This document shows, one piece after another, positions 35,123-43,151 of a stretch of 64,000 bases of DNA. Positions within the stretch are counted from its first letter, which is position 1, and every line of letters begins with the position of its first letter. The position numbers were made by a program, and so were the translations under genes. The stretch is from Thermosynechococcus sp. CL-1 (GTDB lineage: Bacteria; Cyanobacteriota; Cyanobacteriia; Thermosynechococcales; Thermosynechococcaceae). Below the pieces are notes generated by a model. The model was not told the DNA's origin. It saw only the letters and a list, made by a program, of their open reading frames with translations, and searched no databases. The stretch lies in assembly GCF_008386235.1 (NCBI RefSeq), contig NZ_CP040671.1:124001-188000 (forward strand), read 5' to 3'.

Positions 35123-36487
35123 ATGACGAATCCCCAAAGTCCTCCGCCGCCACCGCCGCGTGTTCCCAATTCACCCCCGATGCCGCCGCCCCGGCCGCCA
35201 ATGGGTGGGGGTGTTCCACCGCTGCCTCCCCAACCGGGAATGGCGCCTCCCCGTCCTGCTGCCCCCCCACCGCCTCCCCAAGGGATGCCCCCACAGCCCG
35301 GCATGCCGCCTCGACCCATGCCACCACAACCGGGGATGCCGCCACGACCAATGCCGCCGCAGCCGGGAATGCCCCAACAGGGGGTACCGACCCAACCGAT
35401 GCCGACACCAGCCGCGCGGATCTCTGGCCCGACAATGGAACAACTGGTGCGGGAGGCTTTTGAGCACGGCTATTCTGATATTCATGTTGGGGTTGGCGAA
35501 GCGCCGCGCTTTCGCGATCGCGGACGTTTAGAAATTACCAACTATCCCGTTACTGATGAGGAAACCTTTAACTACTGGCTGAATGAACTGCTGACCCCCC
35601 AACAAATTGAGCAGTTTCGCACCCACCTTGAATACGATGGTGCCTATCAGTACGAGGGTCTGTGCCGTGTGCGGATCAACATCTTTGTCGCCCTCAAAGG
35701 CCCCGCCATGGTGCTGCGCTTGATTCCGGTGAAGATTCTGACCCTAGAGCAGTTGAATTTGCCGCCGGTCTTCAAGGATCTCTGCCACTACCACAAGGGT
35801 CTGATTCTGGTGACAGGGCCAACGGGTTCCGGGAAATCCACCACCCTTGCGGCAATGGTGGACTATATCAATACCGAAATGCCGAAGCACATTATCTCCA
35901 TTGAAGACCCGATTGAGTTTGTGCACCAAAGTCGCCGTGCCCTGATCCGCCAGCGGGAGGTGGGTATCCATACGCTGAAGTTTGACAATGCTCTGAAGGC
36001 GTCGTTGCGGGAAGACCCCGATATTATTCTGATTGGGGAGATGCGCGATCGCGAGACAGTGAATACAGCCCTAAAAGCAGCGCAAACGGGTCACTTGGTC
36101 TTTGGTACATTGCACACCAACAGTGCCGTGAAAACGATTGAGCGGATCCTCAACCTCTACAACCCCGATGAACAGGGACCGATGCGGATGCAGGTGGCGG
36201 AGTCGCTGGTGGCAGTCATTGCCCAAGCCCTTGTGCGTACGACGGATGGTAAGCGGGCGGCAATTCACGAGATCATGATCAACACCGATGCCATCAAGGA
36301 CTACATTTTGCGGGGTGAAGTGGAGGAAATTGAGGCAATTATTCCGCAGTGTACCTACGACGGTATGTGCACGATGAACCAATGCCTCTACGAACTCTAT
36401 GAGGCGGGGCGCATTGATGAGGAAACCGCCATCGAAAACTCCCCCAAACCCAACGAAATGGCGCAAATTCTACGGGGTCGTGTCTAG
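35123..36487 (+). CDS. pilT: PilT-family twitching motility ATPase with proline-rich N-terminus
   Basis: A 454-residue hexameric ATPase of the pilus-retraction type. Residues 1-98 are Pro/Met/Gly-rich with repeats of MPPRPMPPQPG. The core has Walker A TGPTGSGKSTT (231-241), Asp box IISIEDPIEF (257-266), Walker B IILIGEMRD (301-309) and His box TGHLVFGTLHT (322-332). The C-terminal AIKDYILRGE sits where PilT proteins have AIRNLIRE. The N-terminal extension is not found in standard PilT (about 345-370 residues). It may be a second, regulatory PilT, as several cyanobacteria have. It is followed after 4 bases by the KaiB-domain gene. Confidence 0.9.
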   Translation: MTNPQSPPPPPPRVPNSPPMPPPRPPMGGGVPPLPPQPGMAPPRPAAPPPPPQGMPPQPGMPPRPMPPQPGMPPRPMPPQPGMPQQGVPTQPMPTPAARISGPTMEQLVREAFEHGYSDIHVGVGEAPRFRDRGRLEITNYPVTDEETFNYWLNELLTPQQIEQFRTHLEYDGAYQYEGLCRVRINIFVALKGPAMVLRLIPVKILTLEQLNLPPVFKDLCHYHKGLILVTGPTGSGKSTTLAAMVDYINTEMPKHIISIEDPIEFVHQSRRALIRQREVGIHTLKFDNALKASLREDPDIILIGEMRDRETVNTALKAAQTGHLVFGTLHTNSAVKTIERILNLYNPDEQGPMRMQVAESLVAVIAQALVRTTDGKRAAIHEIMINTDAIKDYILRGEVEEIEAIIPQCTYDGMCTMNQCLYELYEAGRIDEETAIENSPKPNEMAQILRGRV

Positions 36488-36491
36488 GGCA

Positions 36492-37220
36492 ATGGTTGGC
36501 CTCAAGCCTGTCTTATACAAGGGGTTGGCCCTCTTTACACCGGGGGAGGATGTGGTCTTTTGCCGTGACCCATCAAAACAGGGGCATTGGCATCAGTCGC
36601 TTTGTCAAGCCCTGCAACAACTGTTGGATTTGGAGGAGCCGCCCCTTTTCCTATCCCCCTGCTACACAGCGGCGGTAGATTACTGGTTTGATGAGGAGCA
36701 GCAATGCCTGCGAGTGGCGGCGGAGGTCTATCCCTTGGCATGGCCCCATCGTCCCCTATTGAATGCCCTCTTTGCCCCTGCTCATCAGCCCACATTGCCG
36801 TGGCAGTTGGTACAGGATCCGCAGCATCCCTGCGATGTCCAAGCCCTAGAGGCCTACCGCAGCAGCTTTCCCCAACTGTGGGAGCCTCACCAACTGATCT
36901 ATGATTTGCAGGAAGCCACCCCCCTGAGCAGTTTTGCACCGCGTCCTTCGGAACCCGATCGCTATGTCTTTCGCCTCTATGTGCGTGGAGAAACCCATGC
37001 CACGGAAGTTGCCCTCAAAAACCTCCATGACTTGCTGAGTCGCTCCCTCAAGGTGCCCTATACGCTCAAAGTGGTGGATGTCACCAAGCAACCCGATCTG
37101 GCGGAGGAGGATCAAGTGCAGGCCACGCCAACATTGGTGCGGGTCTATCCCCAGCCGGTGCGCCGCCTTGTGGGACACTTGGATAATCGCGATCGCCTGC
37201 AACGTTTATTAAGCCCTTAG
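36492..37220 (+). CDS. Protein with C-terminal KaiB-like domain
   Basis: A 242-residue protein from the ATG just after the pilT stop. Residues 157-242 match the KaiB thioredoxin-like fold: RYVFRLYVRGETHATEVAL, then YTLKVVDVTKQPDLAEED, QVQATPTLVRVYPQPVRR and VGHLDNRDRL. KaiB itself is a clock protein that binds KaiC; SasA carries a similar domain. The first 150 residues are unfamiliar and lack a kinase domain, so it is not SasA. It sits between pilT and the FAD protein with gaps of 4 bases, suggesting one function. Its partner is unknown. Confidence 0.85.
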   Translation: MVGLKPVLYKGLALFTPGEDVVFCRDPSKQGHWHQSLCQALQQLLDLEEPPLFLSPCYTAAVDYWFDEEQQCLRVAAEVYPLAWPHRPLLNALFAPAHQPTLPWQLVQDPQHPCDVQALEAYRSSFPQLWEPHQLIYDLQEATPLSSFAPRPSEPDRYVFRLYVRGETHATEVALKNLHDLLSRSLKVPYTLKVVDVTKQPDLAEEDQVQATPTLVRVYPQPVRRLVGHLDNRDRLQRLLSP

Positions 37221-37224
37221 ACCG

Positions 37225-38052
37225 ATGACAAATTCTGCTAAAGATCTGCTCGCGGCTGCTGCTGTGGAGCGAATGGCGGGAACTCGTGATGCCTATGTGC
37301 CCTATCTGCGCCAAGTCTTTGCCGATGTGGTGGGGGCGGATGACGCGGTCAGTGAAACCCGTGGTGGCTTAGGAGCAGCCCAAGAGCGTTTGGCCAAGAT
37401 ACAGCCTCTACGGTATGGCAAGAGTCGCAACTTTTTGGCGGGGGCAGTAACGGGGCTTTCGGCCTATTTGCGCCATGGGGTGATTAGTTTGGCAACTGTG
37501 CGCGATCGCCTGCGGGAAGTGGTAGCTCATCCCCATCAAGCGGAAGCCTTACTCCAACAACTGGCGTGGCGAGACTATTGGCAGCGCCTCTATGCCCGCT
37601 GGGGCGATCGCCTGTGGCAGGACATCGAACCCTATAAAACGGGTTGGCAAGCAGCCGATTATCAAACCGACTTACCTCCTGCACTCATCGCAGCGGAAAC
37701 GGGACTGGCCTGTATGGATGCCTTTAGTGACGACCTACAACGAATGGGCTACTTGCATAACCATGCGCGGTTATGGTTGGCGGCCTATGTGGTGCATTGG
37801 TGTCGGGTGCGCTGGCAGGCGGGAGCCACTTGGTTTTTGCAGCATCTCCTCGATGGCGATCCGGCAAGTAATAACCTCTCGTGGCAGTGGGTGGCCAGTA
37901 CCTTTAGCCACAAGCCCTACTTTTTTAACCGCCAAAACCTCGAACGCTATAGCGATGGCAGATACTGTCGCCAGTGTGCGATGGGCGATCGCTGTCCCTT
38001 TGATGCCACCTACGAGGAATTGGCAGCCCGCCTTTTCCCCCACAAGGAATAG
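37225..38052 (+). CDS. Photolyase/cryptochrome-like FAD-binding protein without antenna domain
   Basis: A 275-residue protein that matches only the C-terminal FAD domain of photolyases. Conserved pieces: GLSAYLRHGVIS (77-88), LAWRDYWQRLY (113-123), GYLHNHARLWLA (175-186) and DGDPASNNLSWQWVASTF (210-227), the last holding FAD and substrate-pocket residues. C248, C251 and C257 in YCRQCAMGDRCPF, with C163 85 residues before, follow the cysteine layout of iron-sulphur photolyases. No N-terminal Rossmann domain is encoded. It could be a light or redox sensor or a DNA repair enzyme. Translated 4 bases after the KaiB-domain gene. Confidence 0.85.
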   Translation: MTNSAKDLLAAAAVERMAGTRDAYVPYLRQVFADVVGADDAVSETRGGLGAAQERLAKIQPLRYGKSRNFLAGAVTGLSAYLRHGVISLATVRDRLREVVAHPHQAEALLQQLAWRDYWQRLYARWGDRLWQDIEPYKTGWQAADYQTDLPPALIAAETGLACMDAFSDDLQRMGYLHNHARLWLAAYVVHWCRVRWQAGATWFLQHLLDGDPASNNLSWQWVASTFSHKPYFFNRQNLERYSDGRYCRQCAMGDRCPFDATYEELAARLFPHKE

Positions 38053-38054
38053 GG

Positions 38055-38492
38055 TTATTGGGGAGTCGGCTTCACGGTTTTGCGCAGAATCAAACAGTTA
38101 CCCGTATTGCCCACGCGCTGATAGTCCAATTCATCCATGATGGTTGCCAAGAGGCGTAGGCCGCGTCCCCCTTCGGCATCGAGGGCAATTTGGCTGGGGA
38201 GTGTTGCCAGTTTGGCCATCAAATCAAAGGGATCCCCTTGATCCCAAATGCGCAATTCAATCACAGTGTCTGCAAGGGAGAGATCAATGCGAATGGGGGT
38301 ATCGCTGGCGCGATCGCGATGGGCATGGCGCACAGCATTGGTAAACCCCTCGGCAAGGGCGAGTTCCAATTTCAACCACTCTTCGATGGGCAGCGTCGTG
38401 GGGCGATATTGATTGAACCATGCCAAGAGAGCCTCCAGTTGGGTCAGGTCACTGGTCAGGGTTAGGGAAACCGTGGTGAAGGGAGGCGTCAT
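38055..38492 (-). CDS. Anti-sigma regulatory factor-type ATPase (RsbW/SpoIIAB-like)
   Basis: A 145-residue GHKL-fold protein with the N box ALAEGFTNAVRHAHRDR, G1 box IWDQGDPFDL and G2 region EGGRGLRLLATIMDELDY. Such proteins bind sigma factors or anti-anti-sigma proteins and may phosphorylate them. No partner STAS-domain protein lies next to it. It is convergent with the FAD protein gene, with 2 bases between stops. Confidence 0.85.
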   Translation of the reverse strand: MTPPFTTVSLTLTSDLTQLEALLAWFNQYRPTTLPIEEWLKLELALAEGFTNAVRHAHRDRASDTPIRIDLSLADTVIELRIWDQGDPFDLMAKLATLPSQIALDAEGGRGLRLLATIMDELDYQRVGNTGNCLILRKTVKPTPQ

Positions 38493-38726
38493 AGGCTGAG
38501 TTGTCCTTGCTGGGGTGGAATCAGTTGCAGAGCCTTAGGATCGGATACCAAGAGGTCAAAAACAGCTCCGCAGCTCGCCCTGCCCACTGAATGTAAAGGA
38601 TGCAAATGGAGCCATGACGAATAGACGTTTCGCCGCTGGAGGGCTGCTGAGATGGGCTGCAGGAGAAAGAGAGTTCAATGGCGCAACGCAGATGGGACAT
38701 GAAGCAGCCAAATGCAGGAGGACTGA

Positions 38727-39671
38727 TTACATTTTCCTCGTTTTGTTGCCCAATAGGGTGCACCAGAGCGATCGCCAGTTGGGAGGCTGGCACAACCCCT
38801 GGGGAAAGAACCGTGTGCCGAGGATAATCAGCAACCCATAGAGCATCAGACGCCCATCGCGGAAAAAAGTGGCCACTGCCACTGGCAAATAGGGTTGATC
38901 GGCGAGTCCCCGCAGGAGTTCGGGCAGAGCCGTAAAGAGCATACCGCCAGCGATCGCCCCCACAAACGTCCGATTGCCCCCCACCAGCACTGCTGTCAGT
39001 GCCAGCACCCCCGTATCAAACGTGCCCTGACGCGGATTCCAAGTATTCAAAAGATGGGCCGCCAAAACTCCCGCCACCCCCGCTAGAATCGCCCCCAAGA
39101 CAAACCCCAAAACCTTGTAGCGAGTGGTATCAATACCGAGGGTCTGTGCCACCAGTTCATCGGCACGAATGGCCTGCATCGCCTTGCCCGCACGGGTCTG
39201 TTCCAAGCGACCGATGGCGATCGCCACCATGATCAGCAAGGGCAGCGTCAGCCACAAATAGCCCAAGGGTGTACTAAAGGGTTGGGGAATGCCAAAGATG
39301 CCGATCGCTCCCCCAGTCACCTCCAGATTGAGTGCCAACACCCGCAGCACCTCAGAGAAAGCAATCGTCGCAATGGCAAAATAAATGCCCCGCAACCGCA
39401 GCACCGGCACCCCCAAGCCCCAGCCCACCAGACCACAGACAATAGCCGCCAACACCATTTCCCCCAGCACCAAAGGCACCGGATAGGGGTTCAGTCCTGC
39501 AAAAACACGGGTGGAGAGCAGTGCAGCAATATAGCCACCCATGGCATAAAAGGCTGGACTGGCAAGGGAGAGTTGACCACTCATCAGAGGCAAATAGAGC
39601 GACAAGGCCAACATTGCCCCCAAGGTCATTGAAACAATCAAGAAATCGTAGGTGCCAAGCCAACCCGCCAT
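38727..39671 (-). CDS. Branched-chain amino acid-type ABC permease (LivM/NatD-like)
   Basis: A 314-residue inner-membrane permease. ALSLYLPLMSGQLSLASPAFYAMGGYIAAL is the LivM start; VLRLRGIYFAIATIAFSEVL, LEQTRAGKAMQAIRADELVA (the coupling loop) and GNRTFVGAIAGGMLF follow. Natural substrates of the family are neutral amino acids or urea. No LivH, LivF, LivG or binding protein gene is nearby, as often in cyanobacteria. The 38493-38726 gap downstream holds nothing that I can identify. Confidence 0.88.
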   Translation of the reverse strand: MAGWLGTYDFLIVSMTLGAMLALSLYLPLMSGQLSLASPAFYAMGGYIAALLSTRVFAGLNPYPVPLVLGEMVLAAIVCGLVGWGLGVPVLRLRGIYFAIATIAFSEVLRVLALNLEVTGGAIGIFGIPQPFSTPLGYLWLTLPLLIMVAIAIGRLEQTRAGKAMQAIRADELVAQTLGIDTTRYKVLGFVLGAILAGVAGVLAAHLLNTWNPRQGTFDTGVLALTAVLVGGNRTFVGAIAGGMLFTALPELLRGLADQPYLPVAVATFFRDGRLMLYGLLIILGTRFFPQGLCQPPNWRSLWCTLLGNKTRKM

Positions 39672-39679
39672 AGCTAGCG

Positions 39680-39976
39680 CTAGAGATCCACCGTACAGGC
39701 CGGCACGCTTCCCTCCACAAGCTGCTGCAACTCGGTAATCATCGCCGCTTCGAGGGTCTTATCCCCCAAGCGAATCGTCAGACGCGACAGCCGCAGTGAA
39801 GCCGTAATCCGACCGCTAGGAAGATCTAACCACACCAACTGTTGAAACTGGCGACAGCGACCGCCATAGCGTTGGGCAAGGGTGGCGAGTTCCTCGCTGG
39901 TGGGCGATCGCCCCAGATCCACATCAACCACCCATGTGCCCCCACATTCCCGCCGTTTAGAGAGTTGAATTGGCAT
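39680..39976 (-). CDS. Small conserved-looking protein of unknown function
   Basis: A 98-residue protein, not recognised. It opens with a short strand, RECGGTWVVDVDLGR, and continues RQFQQLVWLDLPSGRITASL with basic, hydrophobic strands. There is no signal or membrane segment and no known motif. It lies 14 bases after the V4R-like gene and 8 bases before the permease gene on the same strand, and is likely co-transcribed. Confidence 0.6.
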   Translation of the reverse strand: MPIQLSKRRECGGTWVVDVDLGRSPTSEELATLAQRYGGRCRQFQQLVWLDLPSGRITASLRLSRLTIRLGDKTLEAAMITELQQLVEGSVPACTVDL

Positions 39977-39990
39977 TCTCAGAACTTAAC

Positions 39991-41232
39991 TTATAGGCGT
40001 TGAGCATAAAATTCACACCAAGGATCGCCCTTTTCCCGCGCCTTCACCTCTGCCCCTTGAAACACACCGCCCCGTTGAAAGAGACGATTGTAAAACGCCT
40101 CATCTAAGACAGGCTTCTGTTGAATGCGCCCGTTATAGACAATGTTCATCATTGCCGGTACCGCCCCTTGGGCAAAATAGCAGGCCGGTTGGGCAGCATG
40201 GGGATAAGAGGCTAAGAAGTAGTTGGTTTCGTAGTTGCCATCAATGGCCACCCGACAGGATTCATTCCTGACCACCTCTAGGGCTTGCCAACGCCCCCAC
40301 CCCAAACTACTGGCAACGGCATACCCCCCGTGAATCCAATCGGTATCGGTTTTCAACATGGGGCCAACGACCGTTTCCCACTCCAAGGATTCCATGATAT
40401 TGCCAAAGGTATAAAAGACACAAACATGGCCCGATTCACGAATCAACGCCTGTCCCACCTCTAAAAGCTGTGGATCCACCTTTTGCAGCTCATCAAGGAA
40501 ACGGTACTGAATGCGGTTGTAGTAGTTGGCAGGCATCCGCGTCAGCAGCACATTAAAGGCACGAATTTGACCATTCGCATCCCCTTCCAGGGGCAGTCCC
40601 CACAGAGCTTCGTTCACCGCATCGTAGTCCACACTGGTTTCTGCTTTTGGCAGCGGGACGGGTTGATCAATGAGCTTGCCCATTTGCGGACTCGGTGTTA
40701 GGGAGCGGCGCACCGGTGCTTTGGTCACATGGATCATGCAGTGATCCTGCCGCGTCACCGCCATACAACTGGTTTCTTCAGCCACATAGGTACCCAACGC
40801 CGCAAAGGTGGCATCTAGGGCTGCCGCCACATAACCCACCGCCAAGTGATCAATGGGTTTCGTGCGGCTCACCTGCTCACCGTATTTTCCAAGCCAGCCC
40901 TCTGCATAGTGGGAGTGGGTTAATTCCACCTCACCCCCCTCTTCTGTCACCTCAAAGTTGAGGCGGCCAAAGCCCAAAAAGCTAAAAATCTGGGCGGCGG
41001 TGGCAAGGCGTTCCGCTGGCGTTTGCACTCCCAACGTATTAAAGGCATTGGCGAGCAAGCTATAGAAAATCTCTTGGGCTGAGGTCTGTAGGATACTGAC
41101 GCCATCAATCCAGTCGGGGTCTTCAATGGTTTGCTGGAGAAATAGGTTGTAGTGGTGGCAGTGGAAAATCACTGGTTCGTCAAAAAAAGCCACCAGCTTG
41201 CGGGGGCGATCGATGCGGAGATGCTCAAACAT
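39991..41232 (-). CDS. Tandem V4R-like domain protein
   Basis: A 413-residue soluble protein with two related halves. Half one: IFSFLGFGRLNFEVTEEGG (82-100), then DHLAVGYVAAALDATFAALG and C156...C165. Half two: VASSLGWGRWQALEVVRNES (306-325), then YFAQGAVPAMMNIVYNGR and the ending KGDPWCEFYAQRL. This order matches the 4-vinyl reductase (V4R) small-ligand fold, which binds haem, zinc or hydrocarbons and often signals. The assignment is by pattern. It precedes the 98-residue gene and follows the roadblock gene on the same strand. Confidence 0.6.
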   Translation of the reverse strand: MFEHLRIDRPRKLVAFFDEPVIFHCHHYNLFLQQTIEDPDWIDGVSILQTSAQEIFYSLLANAFNTLGVQTPAERLATAAQIFSFLGFGRLNFEVTEEGGEVELTHSHYAEGWLGKYGEQVSRTKPIDHLAVGYVAAALDATFAALGTYVAEETSCMAVTRQDHCMIHVTKAPVRRSLTPSPQMGKLIDQPVPLPKAETSVDYDAVNEALWGLPLEGDANGQIRAFNVLLTRMPANYYNRIQYRFLDELQKVDPQLLEVGQALIRESGHVCVFYTFGNIMESLEWETVVGPMLKTDTDWIHGGYAVASSLGWGRWQALEVVRNESCRVAIDGNYETNYFLASYPHAAQPACYFAQGAVPAMMNIVYNGRIQQKPVLDEAFYNRLFQRGGVFQGAEVKAREKGDPWCEFYAQRL

Positions 41233-41280
41233 GGGTACAAATCTTTTCTTAAGTTTCTAATTAGGGGCAGTTCAACAACA

Positions 41281-41889
41281 CTAGGGAAGCGCAACGGGGA
41301 GACGTTCCACGCCCAAAATATCGGCCACACCCTTATAGAGAATCCGCACTTCCCGCTCATCCAATTGGCCTTGTTCCAGCCGCTCGCGGTGCAAGCCCGT
41401 TTTCAACGAGAGCCGCAGCGTCACAAAGTTGGGATCCGGGGCATAGCGACGGGCATAACTAAGCAGCAGTTGAGCGACGGAGGTCGTGTTATCCTGCACG
41501 GGGGGCAGCAGTGGCTTGCCATCCGCCAAGATCGCCTTAATGCGCTCAAAGACCAGCTTCAGGTTCGTGCTACCCTTGGTGAGAAACAGGACAAAGTAGG
41601 GAGTTTTGCTAAAGGCTTTGATCACCAGTCGTACCTCTGCCGAACCCGCTAGCAGATAGTCTGCCTCCGAGGCCGGATCCACCACTTGGCACACGCGATT
41701 GTTGGCTCGCAGCAGATCGCTGGCATAGGCACCCAAAGAACTCAAGGACTCATTTTCAAGGCTGTTGCCACTGTAGTTAATTTCGGCAATGGTTGCTCCA
41801 TCCGTCATGCGGCCAATCAACACGGCCAAAACGCCCGGCACCCCAGCAATGTGTTGTTCTAAAACACTCTTGAGTGTACGCACCAGCAT
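41281..41889 (-). CDS. Roadblock/LC7-like domain protein
   Basis: A 202-residue protein from the ATG at 41889, chosen because AGGAA lies 8 bases before it; a TTG at 41907 is in frame. LKSVLEQHIAGVPGVLAVLIG, then TIAEINYSG, LRANNRVCQVVD and EVRLVIKAFSKTPYFVLFLT form a roadblock-type fold, as found in regulators of small GTPases. Residues 130-202 form a helical tail. It is upstream of the V4R-like gene on the same strand, suggesting a sensory unit. No GTPase gene is adjacent. Confidence 0.6.
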   Translation of the reverse strand: MLVRTLKSVLEQHIAGVPGVLAVLIGRMTDGATIAEINYSGNSLENESLSSLGAYASDLLRANNRVCQVVDPASEADYLLAGSAEVRLVIKAFSKTPYFVLFLTKGSTNLKLVFERIKAILADGKPLLPPVQDNTTSVAQLLLSYARRYAPDPNFVTLRLSLKTGLHRERLEQGQLDEREVRILYKGVADILGVERLPVALP

Positions 41890-42063
41890 TGCGAGTTTCC
41901 TAATCAAGATTAAGCTTTGACTAACTCTACTTTATAGAGGGAATCAATTGTTGCGCATCCGTAGAATTTCTGATATTCTAGATTTTTATTAAAAATTAAC
42001 AATTGTATCCGCAAATACTTTATTACACTATTTTGCAGCGGGTCTGCAGCGGAGCCCTTGCCT

Positions 42064-43074
42064 ATGGCGCCGATCACAGAACTGCCCATCCCTGAATTTT
42101 TTGATGCCACTAAGGTTGCTCAAGTGTGGCGCGTTCCCTACCAAGAGCGGGCAGCGCAGGCGCGGCAATGGGCACAGCGGTATCAAATTCCCCCTGCCGC
42201 TGAGGATCAGCAGCGTACGATCCTTTTGCTCATTGATGTCCAAAACACGTTTTGCTTACCCGACTTTGAGCTATTTGTCCACGGTGCCGTTGCGGATAAT
42301 CAACGCCTCTGCCGCTTTATCTATACCCACCTTACTCACATTAGCGAGATTATCGTTACCCTCGATACCCATACCGCCAGTCAAATTTTTCATCCCCTCT
42401 TTTGGAGAGATGCTACCGGGGAACCGCCGCCACCCCTAACCACGATTACCGTTGAGGACGTTGAGCGCGGGCGCTGGCAACCCAATCCCCATTTGCTGAC
42501 CTCCCTCGGCATGACTGATCAAGAAAGTTTGCAGGCCTATGCCCGGCACTATGTTGCCCAGTTAGCCGCCAAAGGCAAATTTCCGTTGACGATTTGGCCT
42601 TACCACTCGATGCTGGGGGGAATTGGTCATGCACTGGTGTCTGCTGTGGAGGAGGCCTGTTTCTTTCACACCGTGGCGCGACAGCAGCAAACCCGCATCG
42701 AACTCAAGGGGAGCCATCCCCTGACCGAAAATTATTCGGTGCTGCGGCCAGAGGTGAGCCATGACCCCCAAGGGCGTCCCTTAGTGGCGGTGAATCGGGC
42801 TTTGATTGAGCATCTACTGGCGGGCGATCGCCTGATCATTGCCGGTCAAGCCAAAAGTCACTGTGTTGCTTGGACGGTGGCTGACCTGCTCGGTGAAATT
42901 CAGCAGCGAGATCCCCAACTCGCCCAGCGGGTCTATCTCCTTGAGGATTGTATGTCCCCTGTGGTGGTGCCGGGGGTCGTGGACTTTAGTGAAACTGCCA
43001 ATGCAACCTTTGCCGAGTTTGCTGCTGCCGGCATGCACCGGATCACCACTAGCAGTGCTCCTTGGAATCTTTAG
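42064..43074 (+). CDS. Isochorismatase-family cysteine hydrolase
   Basis: A 336-residue protein from ATG 42064 (in-frame TTG 6 bases upstream). ILLLIDVQNTFCLPDFELFV holds the catalytic Asp and IAGQAKSHCVAWTVADLLGE the nucleophile Cys. EDCMSPVVVPGVVDFSETAN closes the fold. It is about 120 residues longer than simple isochorismatases or nicotinamidases, from an N-terminal extension of some 50 residues and a large middle insertion around SMLGGIGHALVSAVEEACFF. Substrate is unknown. It lies upstream of fbp. Confidence 0.82.
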   Translation: MAPITELPIPEFFDATKVAQVWRVPYQERAAQARQWAQRYQIPPAAEDQQRTILLLIDVQNTFCLPDFELFVHGAVADNQRLCRFIYTHLTHISEIIVTLDTHTASQIFHPLFWRDATGEPPPPLTTITVEDVERGRWQPNPHLLTSLGMTDQESLQAYARHYVAQLAAKGKFPLTIWPYHSMLGGIGHALVSAVEEACFFHTVARQQQTRIELKGSHPLTENYSVLRPEVSHDPQGRPLVAVNRALIEHLLAGDRLIIAGQAKSHCVAWTVADLLGEIQQRDPQLAQRVYLLEDCMSPVVVPGVVDFSETANATFAEFAAAGMHRITTSSAPWNL

Positions 43075-43151
43075 TTGATCTAAAGACTTACCACTTCTGA
43101 AAAGAGACAGTTTAGGATCGGGGCTAGATGCATCCTCACTAGGGAGGGGCA

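Noticed and set aside
38520-38720. Possible SRP RNA on the plus strand
   Set aside because: GAAGCAGCC resembles part of the conserved 4.5S loop, but the GGTCAGG and GGAAG parts are absent, so there is no real match.
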